A DNA stretch of 64,000 nucleotides from Terriglobia bacterium (GCA_020072585.1 JAIQGL010000009.1:1-64000); one strand, 5' to 3'; counted from the first letter of the stretch, positions 26,001 through 36,314 are shown. Notes: generated from the sequence alone by a model not told the origin. Numbers and translations: made by a program.

Positions 26001-29000
26001 TGGGTCAGCCTATTGCCGTTCGCGTCATAGGTAAATGAGCTGACGTTGTTCGCTGCGTCCGTCTGCGAGGTGACGCGGCCATTCCCGTCATAGACAAAGC
26101 TGGCCGTCTTGCCCAGTGCGTCTTTCACCGTGAGCGGCATTCCCTGGGCGTTGTAAGTGTACGTGGTGACGTTGCCTAACGCGTCCTTGCTGGTGAGCAG
26201 GTTGCCATTGGCATCATAGCTGTTGCTAGTCGTATTGCCGAGGGCATCCGTGATGCTCAAAATCTGGTTGCGCCCCGTATAGGAAAAACGGGTGACATGC
26301 CCGAGCGGGTCGGTCTCGCTCAACCTATTTCCTGAAGTATCGTAGGTAAAGTTTGTGGTCTTACCGAGCGCGTTGGTCTCGGTCAGCTTATTGTCATTCT
26401 CGTCGTAGGTGCGGGTTATCACCTTGCCTAATGCATCGGTTGTCCTGGTGACATTTCCGTCAGTGTCATATTCGAGAATGGTTTTATTGCCCAATCTGTC
26501 AATGATGGTTTCCCGCTGGCCCGGGACATCGTGCTGGTACTGCGTCGCTGCGCCAGTGGCATCGTTCGTCTGGACCAAACGTCCGCCGCCAAACTCATAA
26601 GTGCTCTTCAACACCTGCACGCCTCTCGCGTCAGTGATACCAGTCAGAAGATGGGTATTCTGGTCATACGAGAAGGTGACAGTCGTATTGGCAGCGTCTG
26701 TAAAGGAGATCAGGTGCCCAAACGAGTCATACACATATTTCAGGAGATTGCCTCGGGCATCCGTAATCTGGGTAATATGGTTTTTGGCATCACGGACGAA
26801 CACCGCCGACACGCCTGTGGATGAGCGGACACCAGTGTTACTAATAGCCAGAGTATTTCCGTTCGGATCAGTCACACTGGTCGCGCCAAAACTCTGGTCA
26901 ATTACGTAGGCAAAGCCTTCAGCGGTTGTAAGTTTGAATATTGTTGGATTGAAGACTTGAGTGTTCAGGTCAACCAGGTTTTGCGGGCCCGGTATCGGAC
27001 CGTCCAGCAGAAGATCGGCCTGATTCACTATTTCGAGCGTGGCTCCCTGCGTTGCTGGTCCGCTTGGCAATTGCTGGAATGTAATCCGTGGGAAGGAGAT
27101 CGGTGTAAATTGCTGGCATTCGGGCGCGGCAATTGCCCGGAACTCGTAAAGTTTTCCATCTGGGAAAGTGATCGTGACAATGTGATCGCCAACGGTTTTC
27201 AGACAGTAGACCGGGAAGAACCCTGCCTGGGTTACCTCTTCATCCCAGCCCTTTCCGAGGTTACGGTTCTTCTGCAGACGGACATTTTCCAGGCCAAGAC
27301 TCCATCCAAAACCGAAATCTCCCTGGCGCCGGTCACGGTTGTCATAGCTGCGAACCACCTGGATCGGCAATCCTGCTGCAGGTATGGTCAGGTCATTGAA
27401 TGAAAGAGTCAGCTGGCCGACTTTCAAATTCTTGTTGATGGTTACCGTGATCGCGAAACTAGCCGACTGGCCTTCGTTATCGGTAGTGCGCAACCGGATC
27501 TTGTAAGTGCCATTCAGCAATAGGCTGGGATCAAGAGAGCCGAGCCTTGCATTCACGTACGGCCCGAACAGCCCAGCATTCTCAGCCGCAAGCCCGTTCC
27601 AGACCAGAGCATTGTCATCATCCGAGGTGACCAGCGCATACTCCAGGAACCAGAAAGTGTCGCTGGTGGCGCTGCCGATGATGTTCGTAAGGTGCGTGAT
27701 CTCATCCCCATCATTCGGACTGATAATCGAGACAGTTGGGGCAGGCGGAAGCGGCGGCAATACGGTGATCTGCACAGCACGAATTGAGGTCAATTGGCCA
27801 TCACTGACCATCAGGTGGAAGATGTACGCACCGGGATCAGTGAAGACCGCCTGCGTAGTAGCAGATGTTGGTGCGCTCAAAGCGGCGGGAGCCGGGCCAG
27901 TTACTTGAGCCCATTTATAGGTCAAAGGCCCGCCAGGGACCCCATCGTCCGTGGCCTGGCCGATCATGGTCACGGTGTTTTGCGGCAGGCGGATGGTCAG
28001 AGCGGAAGCTTGAATTCCAACCGACGGCGGATTGTTCGCTCCCACGTCCAGGAATGCCGTGGCACTCGTCTTGTATTGCCCGTCAGACGCGGTTAGGAGG
28101 AATGTGTACCTGCCCGGTGAAGGCGGCACGGTGATCTGCGTTACAGGATTCTTGGGCGCACTGAAAACAGCAAGCCCTGGGCCGTCAGCTTGGATCCATT
28201 GAATATCCAAAGTTCCGCTCGGCAATCCATCGTCACTCACAATTCCGTTGATGGTGATGCTGGTGTTCGGCAAGGAGATACTGAAGAACCCATTTCCCAA
28301 TCCACCAACAAATGGAGGCGCATTGGGTTGGGGATTCACGACTATAGCCACGTCAGAACTGCTCGAAAGCTGTGTGTCACTCGCGGTGATCCGCAGCACG
28401 TACGTTCCAGCGGCTGAGAACGTGACCTTGGTGAAAGCTGAGTTCGGGTTGGCAAACACGACCGGGGCAGGACCGCTGACTTGTGACCAGAGCGAGGTGA
28501 CGGCTGCGCCCACAGGCTTGCCATCATCTTTGACAGAGGCGGCAAGAGTGACGGAGTTGGTTGGAAGTGTGATGCTCTGCGGCAAACCGGCGAAAACCGT
28601 TGGCGGCAGATTTTGACCTGGATCGAAAATGGTCACGGTTACGTCAGAGCTGACGGTGAACTGTGTGTCCGTTGCCGTAAGCCTTAACAGGTATGTACCT
28701 GCAACCGTGAAGGTGGCAGATGTAACCGGCTGAGTTGGAGTGCCGAAAGAAACGGGGCCAGGGCCGCTTACCACGCTCCATTGCTGTGTCAGCGGCGCAC
28801 CCGCGGGCAAGCGGTCATCCGTGTCTGTGCCGGAAAGCGTGATCGCGGCATTTGGCAGGACCGCTGTCTGATTCGGTCCCGCGTTTACTACTGGCGGTTG
28901 ATTCGCCGGATTCACAATAATAAAGGCGTTGGCGACGTTCTGATATTGAGAGTCGTCTACTGTAAGCTGCAAGCGATAGACTCCCGGAAGCTGTGGCACC

Positions 29001-32000
29001 TGCACCTGCGTAACGTTATTTCCAGGACTCGAAATGGTCACAGGGCCTGGGCCGGCGAATTGGGTCCAGGTAATCTTCAGCGGCACACCTGCCGGCAAAC
29101 CATCATCTGTAATGGTGACGGCAAAGGTCACAGTGTCTGTGGGCAGCGTGATGGTCTGATTGGGGATGAAGCTGATGATGGGAGCTGCGTTGGCCGGTTT
29201 GACGATTACTTGCGTCGTTTTGAATCCGAGCAGTTCGCCGTCATTCGCGGTTAATTTCAGAGTGTACGTTCCCGACGCGGAAAAGCTGGCAGTGGTAACA
29301 GCACTATCCTGATTCGATAGAATTGCCGGGCCTGGTCCGCCTTCAAGCTGCCAATGCACAGTGAGCGTGCCGCCCAGGGGCTTTCCATCGTCTGTGACTA
29401 TGCCGTTCAGCGTAACGTTGGCGTTGGGCAATGACGTGGTCAAAGTCGGACCAGCATCCACAACCGGAGGCTGATTTGCTGGCACCGTGGTTACAGTGAC
29501 ATTCAGAACACTGGTAAGTCTGGAATCATCCACCACGAGCCGCAAAGTAAACGTCTGCGGCGCGCCCGTGCCCGTGACTTTGATCTGGGCATTCTGGCTT
29601 GTAGGATTCAGGATTGAGAGTTTTGTCGCATCTCCGCCGACCAGAATCCAGTTGAATGAGAGTTTCGAGCCCAGCGGCAGACCGTCATCTGTAACCGTGG
29701 GAGCAATGGTGATGATTCCCGAAGGATCCGGTGTAAAGTCCACAGTCTGAACAGGCATTGGGGTAATGACCGGGGCCGCGTTCAGAAAATCGTTATTGAC
29801 ATGAACAATGACATCGGCTGAATTCGATAGATCAGAATCTGAAGCGGTAAGTCTCAGAAGGTAGTCACCGGCAGCACTGAAACTGGCTGTGGTTATGGCA
29901 GAAGCAGGATTGGCAAAAGCAGCAGTTCCCGAGCCGCTGATCTGAGACCACTGGGATGTAAGAGTCGCATTGGCCGGCAACCCGTCATCCACAATCGTCC
30001 CAATCAGTCTTGCACCACTGGAAAGATTCACGAATAGTGCCGGGACCACGGATACGTCTGGCGGCTGGTTCGCCTGACTTGCTTGCCAGTTGACCGAGGT
30101 AGATGCGCTGGCGCTCTGGATTGATATCGTGATGGAATCCAGACCTGCTGCATTTCCGGAATAGCAGAATTGAGCCTGGCCATTGGCATCAGTCTCGATG
30201 TGCCCAGTCTGCGAATTCGTCCCCGAAACTGAAAAAGTTACGTTGATTGCCCCCAGGGGATTGTTGTTCGCATCAGCAATACTGGCAACAACGCAAGCCT
30301 TCGCTCCGAAGGTACGGATTTCAGTTGCCGGTGTCACTGTGAGGTTTGCGCCCGGTGCTCCACCCAAAGCGATTCCCGCGGGATATCCATAGGCATCGGC
30401 AGGCGCCAGGCCATAGACAAGAGCCCCAAACGGCGAGTTTGCAGCCAGCTGATGCACCCCGGGAGTAAGGGCAATTTGTGCGCCTGAGAAGCCTGTGCCA
30501 GGAACCGGCCGGAAAATCGCAGGATTTACAGGAGCGCCATCAAGTTGCAGGGAAGGGATGGCGGCCGCAGGAACAATAACATTGGCAAAATTCAATTGGA
30601 ACCAGTTGGGCTCGACCTGAACGGTGCTGATGGTATAACTCGCGCGGAACTGATCGAGCGGTGGAATTACGATCATCGTCGGATCGCCCTGGATCCCGTC
30701 AAAGTCTGTGCCGAATTCGTATTGCACAACCATAACCGGCTGGTCGGACGTGATGTACGAGGGAGTGGCCAATGTCACTTCGTAGAATTGGCCCCGCGCG
30801 AGATTGGTAGCAGGATTGCCATTGATGGAAATGTTGGTATTGTCCTTGGCTGCCAGAATCCGGAATGGATCACCTTTGGTTCGGAAAGCCAACTGCATGG
30901 TGGCAAACCGAGTTCCCCAGGTATTCGTTGGGGTAAGCTGCTCAACGATGAGATTACAAGCGGCGGTGTTGCCGGGTATGTTCGGGCATAAATGTGCTCC
31001 AAAGACAGCAACAGGCTTATCGGAAGTAATGATCGTTCCTGTCAGGTCGCCGATATGATTGGTAAATCTGTCTCCATCGGTGTTGCGCAGCTGGTAGGTT
31101 CTTCCCTGATGCAGCACAACCGTAAACGGCTGGCCTGCTAATCTGCCGACCGTCTTCACGGATGGCGTAATTGTGACCGTTGTATTGTCGTAAGCAGCCA
31201 CGATTCCCAGTTCTGAGCCCTGTACCAACCCGGCATTTGAATAGGAGGCATTGATGTACTCTGTGCCGAGGACAGCTACCGGCAGGGCCAGGAAGGCGTC
31301 GCTTTCCTGATGCTCGTAGTTGACCCCGTAGACTGTAATCGGGTGATCGGCGGAAATGTGAATGCCGGTCTTCGAAATGATTTCGGAGCCCAATGTGAAG
31401 GTATCTGGAAATGGCAGAGGTACCGTAATCACTTGATGAGCGGCAACAGTGAAATTCTGACTGAAATTTATGCCTGGTACAGCCACCGTGCCGGTCGCGC
31501 CAGTCTCGCTGTTAATGTAAAGAAACGGGCGCGGCGGGAATTCAGCGCCAAAAAACCCGGTCCCAGGATTGAAAGCTTCGGGGAACATCAGCCAGAACTC
31601 AGTTCCCTTGCTGCTGCGGGTGCCATCCAATTGGGAAGCGATGATTTTCACATCGGAGCTGCTGAACAACTGGGAATCACCGGCATTGAGCCGTAGGACA
31701 TATTCGCCTGGCAATGAGAATGTCGCGCTGGTTCTTGGATTCGTGCTGTCTACAAATGTTACGTTTCCAGGCCCGCTAACCTTGCTCCAGAAGATTTGCA
31801 ATGTCCCTGAGGGCAAACCATCGTCTATGACACTTCCATCCAGAACGGCAGGGCCAGGGAAGGTAATGGCCTGATCCGGCCCTGCATTGACAACAGGGGC
31901 CTGGTTCCCCTGTCCATTGGAAGGCACAACAACAAAGGTCACATCACTGCTTACGGTGAATTCTCCATCATTGGCGGTGAGCCGCAGTATGTACGTGCCG

Positions 32001-35000
32001 AGTTTGTCAAACAGCACACTGGTTGCGGGCTGGGCTGCATTCGTGAACACCAGAGTGGAAGGCCCGCTCAGTTGCGACCATTGCGTGGCCAAATTTCCAT
32101 TTGGCAGCCCGTCATCGGCAACAGTGCCCTGTAGAGTAAATGTTGTCCCGAGAAGAACTGTCAGGTTTGTTCCTGCATTCACCTGGGGCGGTTGGTTTTT
32201 GGGAGCCGGATTTACCACCACCGAAACATCAGCAAAGCTGGAGAGCTCCGTGTCCGATGCGCTCAGCCGTAGCACATATGTTCCAGTTACGGTGAAGGTA
32301 GCCAGCGTGGCAGGCGCAGAGGGAGAAGCGAAAGTCACCGGAGCGGGACCGGAAATCTGGCCCCATTGGATATTCAGGGTTCCTGCCGGCAACCCGTCAT
32401 CGGTAACGCTGCCATTGAGCGTGGCGACGTTTGTGGGCAGGGTAATGATCTGGTTGGGTCCGGCATTGACGATAGGCGGCTGGTTCGGATTTATCGCCAC
32501 GATCATCACCGTTGCCGGAGCGCTGTCTATTTTGCCGTCATTCACAATCAGTTGCGCCACATAGGTGCCTGCAACATCCGCCACAAAGGTCGGTCGAGTG
32601 ACTGCGGGATCAGACAACACTGCGGAACTGCCGGAGGGCCGGACCAGAATGGACCAGCGGAACGTCAGCGGATCGAAATCGGCATCACTGGAGTTGCTTC
32701 CGTCAAGCTGAACTGTCGTGCCTGTTGATGCGCTTTGGCTCGGGCCAGCGTTGGCGACGGGGACAGAATTGAGCGTAGAGATCACGACCGTGCTCGGCGC
32801 GCTGTCAAGAAAACCGTCATTTACGATTAACTGCACCACATACGAGCCGGCTAGGTCGGCGGTAAATGCCGGCTGCGCCGAATTGGGATCGGACAAAGCC
32901 GCACCGCTTCCCTGCGGCACGGACAAGAGAGACCAGCGGAAGACAAGCGGCTGGCCGTCGGCGTCGGAGGAGGCGCTGCCATCCAGGGCAACGAGCGCTC
33001 CCAACGGGACCGTTTGTGCCGGTCCGGCATTTGCCGCGGGCGCCGAATCGCTGGTGTCAATCGTCACGGTCGTTGGTGCGCTGTCCAGATTTCCGTCATT
33101 CACAATCAACTGCACTACATATGTTCCCAACTGATCGGCGGTGAACGTGGGCGTCACTGAGGCTGGATCAGACAGGACGGCGTTGCTGCCCGACGGCTTG
33201 CTGGTGATGGACCAGCGGAAGGTCAATGGGTCTCCATCAACATCTGTCGACCCGCTTCCATTCAGTTGCACAGTTGCGCCGGCCAGCACAGTTTGCGCGG
33301 GACCGGCATTGGCCACTGGAGCGGAATTCAGCGTGGAGATGGTCACCGTGGCGGGCGCGCTGTCGACAAAACCGTCATTGACCACGAGCTGCGCAATGTA
33401 CGTCCCCTTCGTATCCGCAATAAACGTGGGATTCACCAGGGTGGCATCCGAAAGTTGTGCTGCGCTGTTGGGCGGCACGCTGAGCAGCGACCACCGGTAC
33501 GTCAGCGGATTGCCATCTACGTCTGAGGAACGGCTTCCGTCCAATTGGACTACCGTGCCTACAAATACGCTCTGGTTTGGCCCGGCGTTCGCCACCGGTG
33601 CCGTGTTCTGCGTGGTGATGGTGACTGTTGCCGGCTCGCTATCCAGCGCGCCGTCATTCACGATCAATTGAATGACGAAGCTGCCGACCCGGTCTGCCAC
33701 GAATCTCGGCGAAGCTGCGGAAGGATCGGACAACGTGGCAGTGCTTCCATCAGGCTTGCTCAAAATGGACCAGCGAAAAGTCAGGGGATCACCATCTACG
33801 TCGCTGGATTTGCTGCCGTCCAAAGTCACAGTTTGCCCCGCTTGGACCGTCTGGCTTGGGCCGGGGTTTGCAATCGGGCGGGTATTCTGTGTGCTGATCG
33901 ACACCGAGTCTGGTGTGCTGTCCAGGTGGCCGTCATTGACAATCAGCTGCGCCACATAGGTTCCCTTCGCGTCAGCTATAAAGTGGGGATCAACCGTGGT
34001 CGTGCTGGAAAGCTGAGCGGCACTACCCGGCGGAACACTGGTCAGGCTCCATCGATAGGTGAGCGGGTCTCCATCCACGTCTGTCGATCCACTGCCGTTC
34101 AGGTGGACGCTGGCACCTACCGAGACCGACTGGTCTGGTCCGGCGTTTGCCACTGGACGCGAGTTCACCGTGTTGATTGTGACGCTCGCCGGAGCACTGT
34201 CCACCTTGCCGTCATTCACAATCAGCTGCACTACATAGGTTCCCGGCCGGTCCACGCTAAAGCTTGGCCGGGGAGAATGCGCTTCATGCAAGATTGCCAC
34301 GCTGCCGGCAGGGACCGAGTTGAACGACCAGCGGTATGTCAATGGATCTCCGTCCTGGTCCGTGGAGGCTGTGCCATCCAGTTGCACAATGTCGCCGACG
34401 TGAACGGTTTGATCTGGCCCGGCATTGGCCACCGGAGCACGGTTCGGCACTTGCACAACCGGCACAACATAGGCTGTCGCCGAGTAGCTGCCTGTGTAGT
34501 TTGATCCGCCTCCACCGCGGGCCCCACCCGTCACAAAGCTCTTATAGCTTTCCGGAGTTCCGGCGTGGTCCGAATTCTGGTAAACACTCGCGGTGCTGCT
34601 GTCGACCGGTTTAACTCCAATGTGCTGATATTCGGTGCTGAAGGCGGTGTACACTGCCGCCGCCCATTGCCAGTTCAGCGAAACGCCCGCCGTGTCGGTA
34701 TAGAACGTGCCAGCGAAAGTGACAGGATTGATTCCGCCGGGCAGCCCGCCGTCTGAAACCGGCAAGGCCAGGCCGGATAGAAAGGTGTTTCCTTCCAAAT
34801 GAAATGATGGAGCGCTGGTAATCCATTCTTTTTTGTTGGTATCGAATGTTGTCGTTGCAGAGGTGCTGTTGGGAGAAAATGTGATGGTTGCATCCGGTAT
34901 CGGCAGCGTGTGGGTTACGCCGTTGACGGTAAGCTGCACTGATGCAGAACGAAGAAAGATTCTCACTGGAGTGCTTCCCAGTCCGCTGGCCTTGAGAACG

Positions 35001-35425
35001 CTGCTGAACCAGATGAAATCCCCGGAAGGGATCGCTGTGCCGTTGAAATTCGAGGCAATGGAGCTGAAGCCCGGAACCCCCGAATCGAAGACCGCCCGCA
35101 TGCTGCTTCCATGGACGGGTGCTCCCAGACTTGCCAGTTGAATCACTCCAGGAGTCACAACGCTTCTTTTTTTCAGACTGCTGGAACTCGGTCCGAGCTT
35201 TTCGTGTTCCTTTGCAATCCCATGCAGCGGGACTTCGCCCGCCGGGTCTGCGGGGCCTGTTGTAATACTGCTGTGGCGCACCTCACCGGCAGCATCCGTT
35301 CCTCCGCCATAAGCCGGCATGGAACCCATTACAAGAGCCCATGTCAGAATGATGCTGACAAATTTGCGGAACAGGGAGTCAGAGCCATTAGAGAATGAAG
35401 AGAATGAAATAGGGCGTTTTGTCAT
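23054..35425 (-). CDS. Giant PKD/IgGFc-binding-like/RHS-repeat protein with NucA/NucB-like nuclease C-terminus
   Basis: From the ATG at 35425 about 4123 residues with a signal sequence. Seven PKD-like modules (VANAGPDQTV...) span about 329-980, then three more. An IgGFc-binding-like domain follows (about 1275-1685; GTEFWLMFPEAFNPG), then a Big-1-type domain. About eight further PKD-like modules lead to an RHS wall entry (about 2667; LPIQVVRSYDNR) and dozens of YD repeats (about 2840-3860). The RHS core is YYNRARYYDQRQGRFWTLD (about 3862-3885). After DYSGH the last 200 residues are a separate domain. Its DEYPFAS, VPAYENYIQGG and GDAYEV motifs match NucA/NucB DNase toxins. RHS proteins cage a C-terminal toxin used in contact competition. 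A TTG at 35485 is an alternative start. Confidence 0.8.
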   Translation of the reverse strand: MTKRPISFSSFSNGSDSLFRKFVSIILTWALVMGSMPAYGGGTDAAGEVRHSSITTGPADPAGEVPLHGIAKEHEKLGPSSSSLKKRSVVTPGVIQLASLGAPVHGSSMRAVFDSGVPGFSSIASNFNGTAIPSGDFIWFSSVLKASGLGSTPVRIFLRSASVQLTVNGVTHTLPIPDATITFSPNSTSATTTFDTNKKEWITSAPSFHLEGNTFLSGLALPVSDGGLPGGINPVTFAGTFYTDTAGVSLNWQWAAAVYTAFSTEYQHIGVKPVDSSTASVYQNSDHAGTPESYKSFVTGGARGGGGSNYTGSYSATAYVVPVVQVPNRAPVANAGPDQTVHVGDIVQLDGTASTDQDGDPLTYRWSFNSVPAGSVAILHEAHSPRPSFSVDRPGTYVVQLIVNDGKVDSAPASVTINTVNSRPVANAGPDQSVSVGASVHLNGSGSTDVDGDPLTYRWSLTSVPPGSAAQLSSTTTVDPHFIADAKGTYVAQLIVNDGHLDSTPDSVSISTQNTRPIANPGPSQTVQAGQTVTLDGSKSSDVDGDPLTFRWSILSKPDGSTATLSDPSAASPRFVADRVGSFVIQLIVNDGALDSEPATVTITTQNTAPVANAGPNQSVFVGTVVQLDGSRSSDVDGNPLTYRWSLLSVPPNSAAQLSDATLVNPTFIADTKGTYIAQLVVNDGFVDSAPATVTISTLNSAPVANAGPAQTVLAGATVQLNGSGSTDVDGDPLTFRWSITSKPSGSNAVLSDPASVTPTFTADQLGTYVVQLIVNDGNLDSAPTTVTIDTSDSAPAANAGPAQTVPLGALVALDGSASSDADGQPLVFRWSLLSVPQGSGAALSDPNSAQPAFTADLAGSYVVQLIVNDGFLDSAPSTVVISTLNSVPVANAGPSQSASTGTTVQLDGSNSSDADFDPLTFRWSILVRPSGSSAVLSDPAVTRPTFVADVAGTYVAQLIVNDGKIDSAPATVMIVAINPNQPPIVNAGPNQIITLPTNVATLNGSVTDDGLPAGTLNIQWGQISGPAPVTFASPSAPATLATFTVTGTYVLRLSASDTELSSFADVSVVVNPAPKNQPPQVNAGTNLTVLLGTTFTLQGTVADDGLPNGNLATQWSQLSGPSTLVFTNAAQPATSVLFDKLGTYILRLTANDGEFTVSSDVTFVVVPSNGQGNQAPVVNAGPDQAITFPGPAVLDGSVIDDGLPSGTLQIFWSKVSGPGNVTFVDSTNPRTSATFSLPGEYVLRLNAGDSQLFSSSDVKIIASQLDGTRSSKGTEFWLMFPEAFNPGTGFFGAEFPPRPFLYINSETGATGTVAVPGINFSQNFTVAAHQVITVPLPFPDTFTLGSEIISKTGIHISADHPITVYGVNYEHQESDAFLALPVAVLGTEYINASYSNAGLVQGSELGIVAAYDNTTVTITPSVKTVGRLAGQPFTVVLHQGRTYQLRNTDGDRFTNHIGDLTGTIITSDKPVAVFGAHLCPNIPGNTAACNLIVEQLTPTNTWGTRFATMQLAFRTKGDPFRILAAKDNTNISINGNPATNLARGQFYEVTLATPSYITSDQPVMVVQYEFGTDFDGIQGDPTMIVIPPLDQFRASYTISTVQVEPNWFQLNFANVIVPAAAIPSLQLDGAPVNPAIFRPVPGTGFSGAQIALTPGVHQLAANSPFGALVYGLAPADAYGYPAGIALGGAPGANLTVTPATEIRTFGAKACVVASIADANNNPLGAINVTFSVSGTNSQTGHIETDANGQAQFCYSGNAAGLDSITISIQSASASTSVNWQASQANQPPDVSVVPALFVNLSSGARLIGTIVDDGLPANATLTSQWSQISGSGTAAFANPASAITTASFSAAGDYLLRLTASDSDLSNSADVIVHVNNDFLNAAPVITPMPVQTVDFTPDPSGIITIAPTVTDDGLPLGSKLSFNWILVGGDATKLSILNPTSQNAQIKVTGTGAPQTFTLRLVVDDSRLTSVLNVTVTTVPANQPPVVDAGPTLTTSLPNANVTLNGIVTDDGKPLGGTLTVHWQLEGGPGPAILSNQDSAVTTASFSASGTYTLKLTANDGELLGFKTTQVIVKPANAAPIISFIPNQTITLPTDTVTFAVTITDDGLPAGVPLKITWTQFAGPGPVTISSPGNNVTQVQVPQLPGVYRLQLTVDDSQYQNVANAFIIVNPANQPPVVNAGPNQTAVLPNAAITLSGTDTDDRLPAGAPLTQQWSVVSGPGPVSFGTPTQPVTSATFTVAGTYLLRLTATDTQFTVSSDVTVTIFDPGQNLPPTVFAGLPQSITLPTNSVTLAASVKDDGKPVGAAVTSLWSQVSGPAPVVFANPNSAFTKVTFSAAGTYVLRITASDTQLSSSSDVAIVVNPQPNAPPFVGGLGNGFFSISLPNTSITINGIVSDDGLPSGTLDIQWIQADGPGLAVFSAPKNPVTQITVPPSPGRYTFLLTASDGQYKTSATAFLDVGANNPPSVGIQASALTIRLPQNTVTMIGQATDDGVPGGPLTYKWAQVTGPAPAALSAPTSATTQAVFTDPGAYIFHLMVSDGQLTSIRAVQITVLPPLPPAPTVSIISPNDGDEITHLTNIIGSATSDTFWFLEYALVTSDDDNALVWNGLAAENAGLFGPYVNARLGSLDPSLLLNGTYKIRLRTTDNEGQSASFAITVTINKNLKVGQLTLSFNDLTIPAAGLPIQVVRSYDNRDRRQGDFGFGWSLGLENVRLQKNRNLGKGWDEEVTQAGFFPVYCLKTVGDHIVTITFPDGKLYEFRAIAAPECQQFTPISFPRITFQQLPSGPATQGATLEIVNQADLLLDGPIPGPQNLVDLNTQVFNPTIFKLTTAEGFAYVIDQSFGATSVTDPNGNTLAISNTGVRSSTGVSAVFVRDAKNHITQITDARGNLLKYVYDSFGHLISFTDAANTTVTFSYDQNTHLLTGITDARGVQVLKSTYEFGGGRLVQTNDATGAATQYQHDVPGQRETIIDRLGNKTILEYDTDGNVTRTTDALGKVITRTYDENDNKLTETNALGKTTNFTYDTSGNRLSETDPLGHVTRFSYTGRNQILSITDALGNTTSNSYDANGNLLTSKDALGNVTTYTYNAQGMPLTVKDALGKTASFVYDGNGRVTSQTDAANNVSSFTYDANGNRLTQAVTRTKSDGTTETLTTQYQYDADNRLVKTINPDNTSTQTVYNTIAKPSDVFDALNRKTHYDYDNNGRLSKTTYPDLTTESFTYDADDHRLTSVDRLNRITAYTYDALGRLTKTTYPDLKFTQTVYDPIGQTIQTIDALNHSTFYAYDDAGRRTSVTDALNNVTSFSYDNAGNQTAMTDALNHTTRFVYDNSNRRTQTTYPDQTSDSVTYDALGRQVAKTDQAGKVMQFGYDAIGRLSTVTQFLNGSPLVTTYGYDEVGNRISQTDANSHATRFAYDQLGRRISRTLPLGMKETYGYDAVGNLASRGDFNGHNTTYTYDTMNRLKTQTADAFFSTGSCAGGLCGATQVTYNYNNMGRRSSMVDPSGTTNYTYDSRDRLLTKATPAGTLTYTYDAAGNVLTLKSSNTGGASMTYTYDVLNRLASVTDASGTTTYSYDAAGNLGGFTYPNGVQSSYTYNTLNRLTNMQSSCGTGALACAPGTQISSYTYTLGPAGNRLAAAELSGRAVNYTYDDLYRLTSETIAGAATQNGAVSYQYDSVGNRLQRNSTVPAVPATGLLNYDANDRTATDPYDANGNLLNAGVGTNVYDFENRLVQAGGVSLVYDGDGNRVQETVAGVSTSYLVADQNLTGYAQVMDEIQNGAVSRTYSIGLSLISQRLTANGQGLSFYGYDGHGSVRFLISSTGAITDTYDYDAFGNLISQTGTTPNNYLFAGEQFDPALGIYYNRARYYDQRQGRFWTLDTYEGSSQNPVSLHKYLYAAADPVNNVDYSGHETVAELNTSMVGYAGLALIATIAITKLLPQITDQLDQSIGGAAADIFGGDTLASADAFAVAETATTTNSLSVADLIAKARAISKEETQSSTKKKQDFKIVPIPQEIIPAIYNNVISGGPFILHRVDPAQAKINRQTCLAEHKAEFRQVPGTSLDEYPFASSQESQIACRVKQVPAYENYIQGGIISGSYILQEISYGDAYEVVPIPRIPRP
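24573..24594. repeat. REP-like palindrome inserted in frame in the RHS gene
   Basis: GCACAGGC-AAGAGC-GCCTGTGC is a perfect 8-bp inverted repeat with a 6-nt loop. It resembles short palindromic repeats scattered through Acidobacteria genomes. In the protein it encodes GTGALACAPG, interrupting an RHS repeat between LNRLTNMQSS and QISSYTYTLGP. The neighbouring repeats have no counterpart to it. Confidence 0.55.
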
Positions 35426-35741
35426 GGAATCAAACCGTCGCACGTAGAAAGTCCTTTCCACTTCAGCAAAAGCAGCACTGCTCAATCTGGGGGAAATTGG
35501 CCATCTCGTAAGGGGACAACCCTGCCGAAGACATCAAAAGCAAAGGCAGGTGGGCAAGGTAACGACCCCTGATGTGCCAAGCAGCATGAATGGCAGAGCC
35601 TGTGGCTCCTGATTCAAGTGTTTTTGCAAGGACACACTAAGGGAAGCTAGACCACCGAGTTCGTCACTTTGCCTATTTACAAACGCAGGAGGCTAGTGCA
35701 AAATCCCTCACTCGGTAAACTTTTTTATACGGTTGGCTGTC
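35426..35741. promoter_or_regulatory. Divergent promoter region between RHS protein and sigma factor
   Basis: A 316-bp spacer with no gene. It must carry the promoters for the divergent RHS protein and the sigma factor. An A/T-rich stretch, TTTTTTATAC (35721-35730), lies 12 nt before the sigma-factor start. No clear -35/-10 pair or palindrome was found, in keeping with control by an ECF-type factor whose target motif is unknown to me. Confidence 0.35.
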
Positions 35742-36314
35742 ATGACGACTTGTGCCCGACCAACTTCCAACTTGCTTCACTTGACGGGTGAGCGAACACA
35801 AAACAAAAGAGCGGCGTTGGACGACCTGATACCTCTCGTATATCCCCAACTGCGGCGGATGTGCGCTATCTTCTTACAACGGGAGAGACAGGGCCACACT
35901 CTGCAACCTACGGCTTTGGCCAATGAGGTCTATCTGCGCTTTGCGGCCCAGCGGAATGTGGACTGGCAGGAGCCTGCCCAATTTTTTGGTTTGGCCACAC
36001 AGATGATGCGCCGTATCCTCGTCAATTATGCTGAAGCCCATAAGGCGGCCAAACGCGGTCCTGTTCCCAAAATGTCATTGGACGAGGCAATTCATTCGCC
36101 GAACGAACCAGATCTCGACATAATTGCGCTGAACGACGCGCTCACCAGTCTGGCAACTATTGATCCGGACAAAGTACGGCTTGTTGAGTTGCGATTTTTT
36201 GGTGGCCTGACTATGCAGGAGATTTCCAGAGTCCTGGGTAAATCACTCGCAACCGTGGAGCGAGAATGGAGTCTCGCCCGGGCCTGGTTGTATCGTGAAG
36301 TTCATCATAAGTAA
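35742..36314 (+). CDS. ECF-type RNA polymerase sigma factor (TIGR02999-like)
   Basis: 190 residues from the ATG at 35742 (a TTG at 35733 is also in frame). Region 2 is visible as LIPLVYPQLRRMCAIFLQRE followed by HTLQPTALANEVYLRF, with the ALxxEVYLRL motif typical of the sigma factors that sit beside Ser/Thr kinases in Acidobacteria and Planctomycetes. Region 4 reads VRLVELRFFGGLTMQEIS then SLATVEREWSLARAWLYREV, a helix-turn-helix. It directs polymerase to a small set of promoters. It is followed at 36349 by a membrane kinase, and is divergent to the giant RHS protein. Control by the kinase and regulation of the RHS gene are inferences from position. Confidence 0.85.
   Translation: MTTCARPTSNLLHLTGERTQNKRAALDDLIPLVYPQLRRMCAIFLQRERQGHTLQPTALANEVYLRFAAQRNVDWQEPAQFFGLATQMMRRILVNYAEAHKAAKRGPVPKMSLDEAIHSPNEPDLDIIALNDALTSLATIDPDKVRLVELRFFGGLTMQEISRVLGKSLATVEREWSLARAWLYREVHHK

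Noticed and set aside
31887-33671. Long open frames on the plus strand within the RHS gene
   Set aside because: They are antisense to PKD repeats, have repetitive, low-complexity translations and no ribosome-binding sites; the minus frame has clear domains.
32470-34450. Regularly repeated DNA of about 270-280 bp, possible tandem array
   Set aside because: The period equals PKD-like protein modules within the large gene; third positions vary while protein motifs persist.
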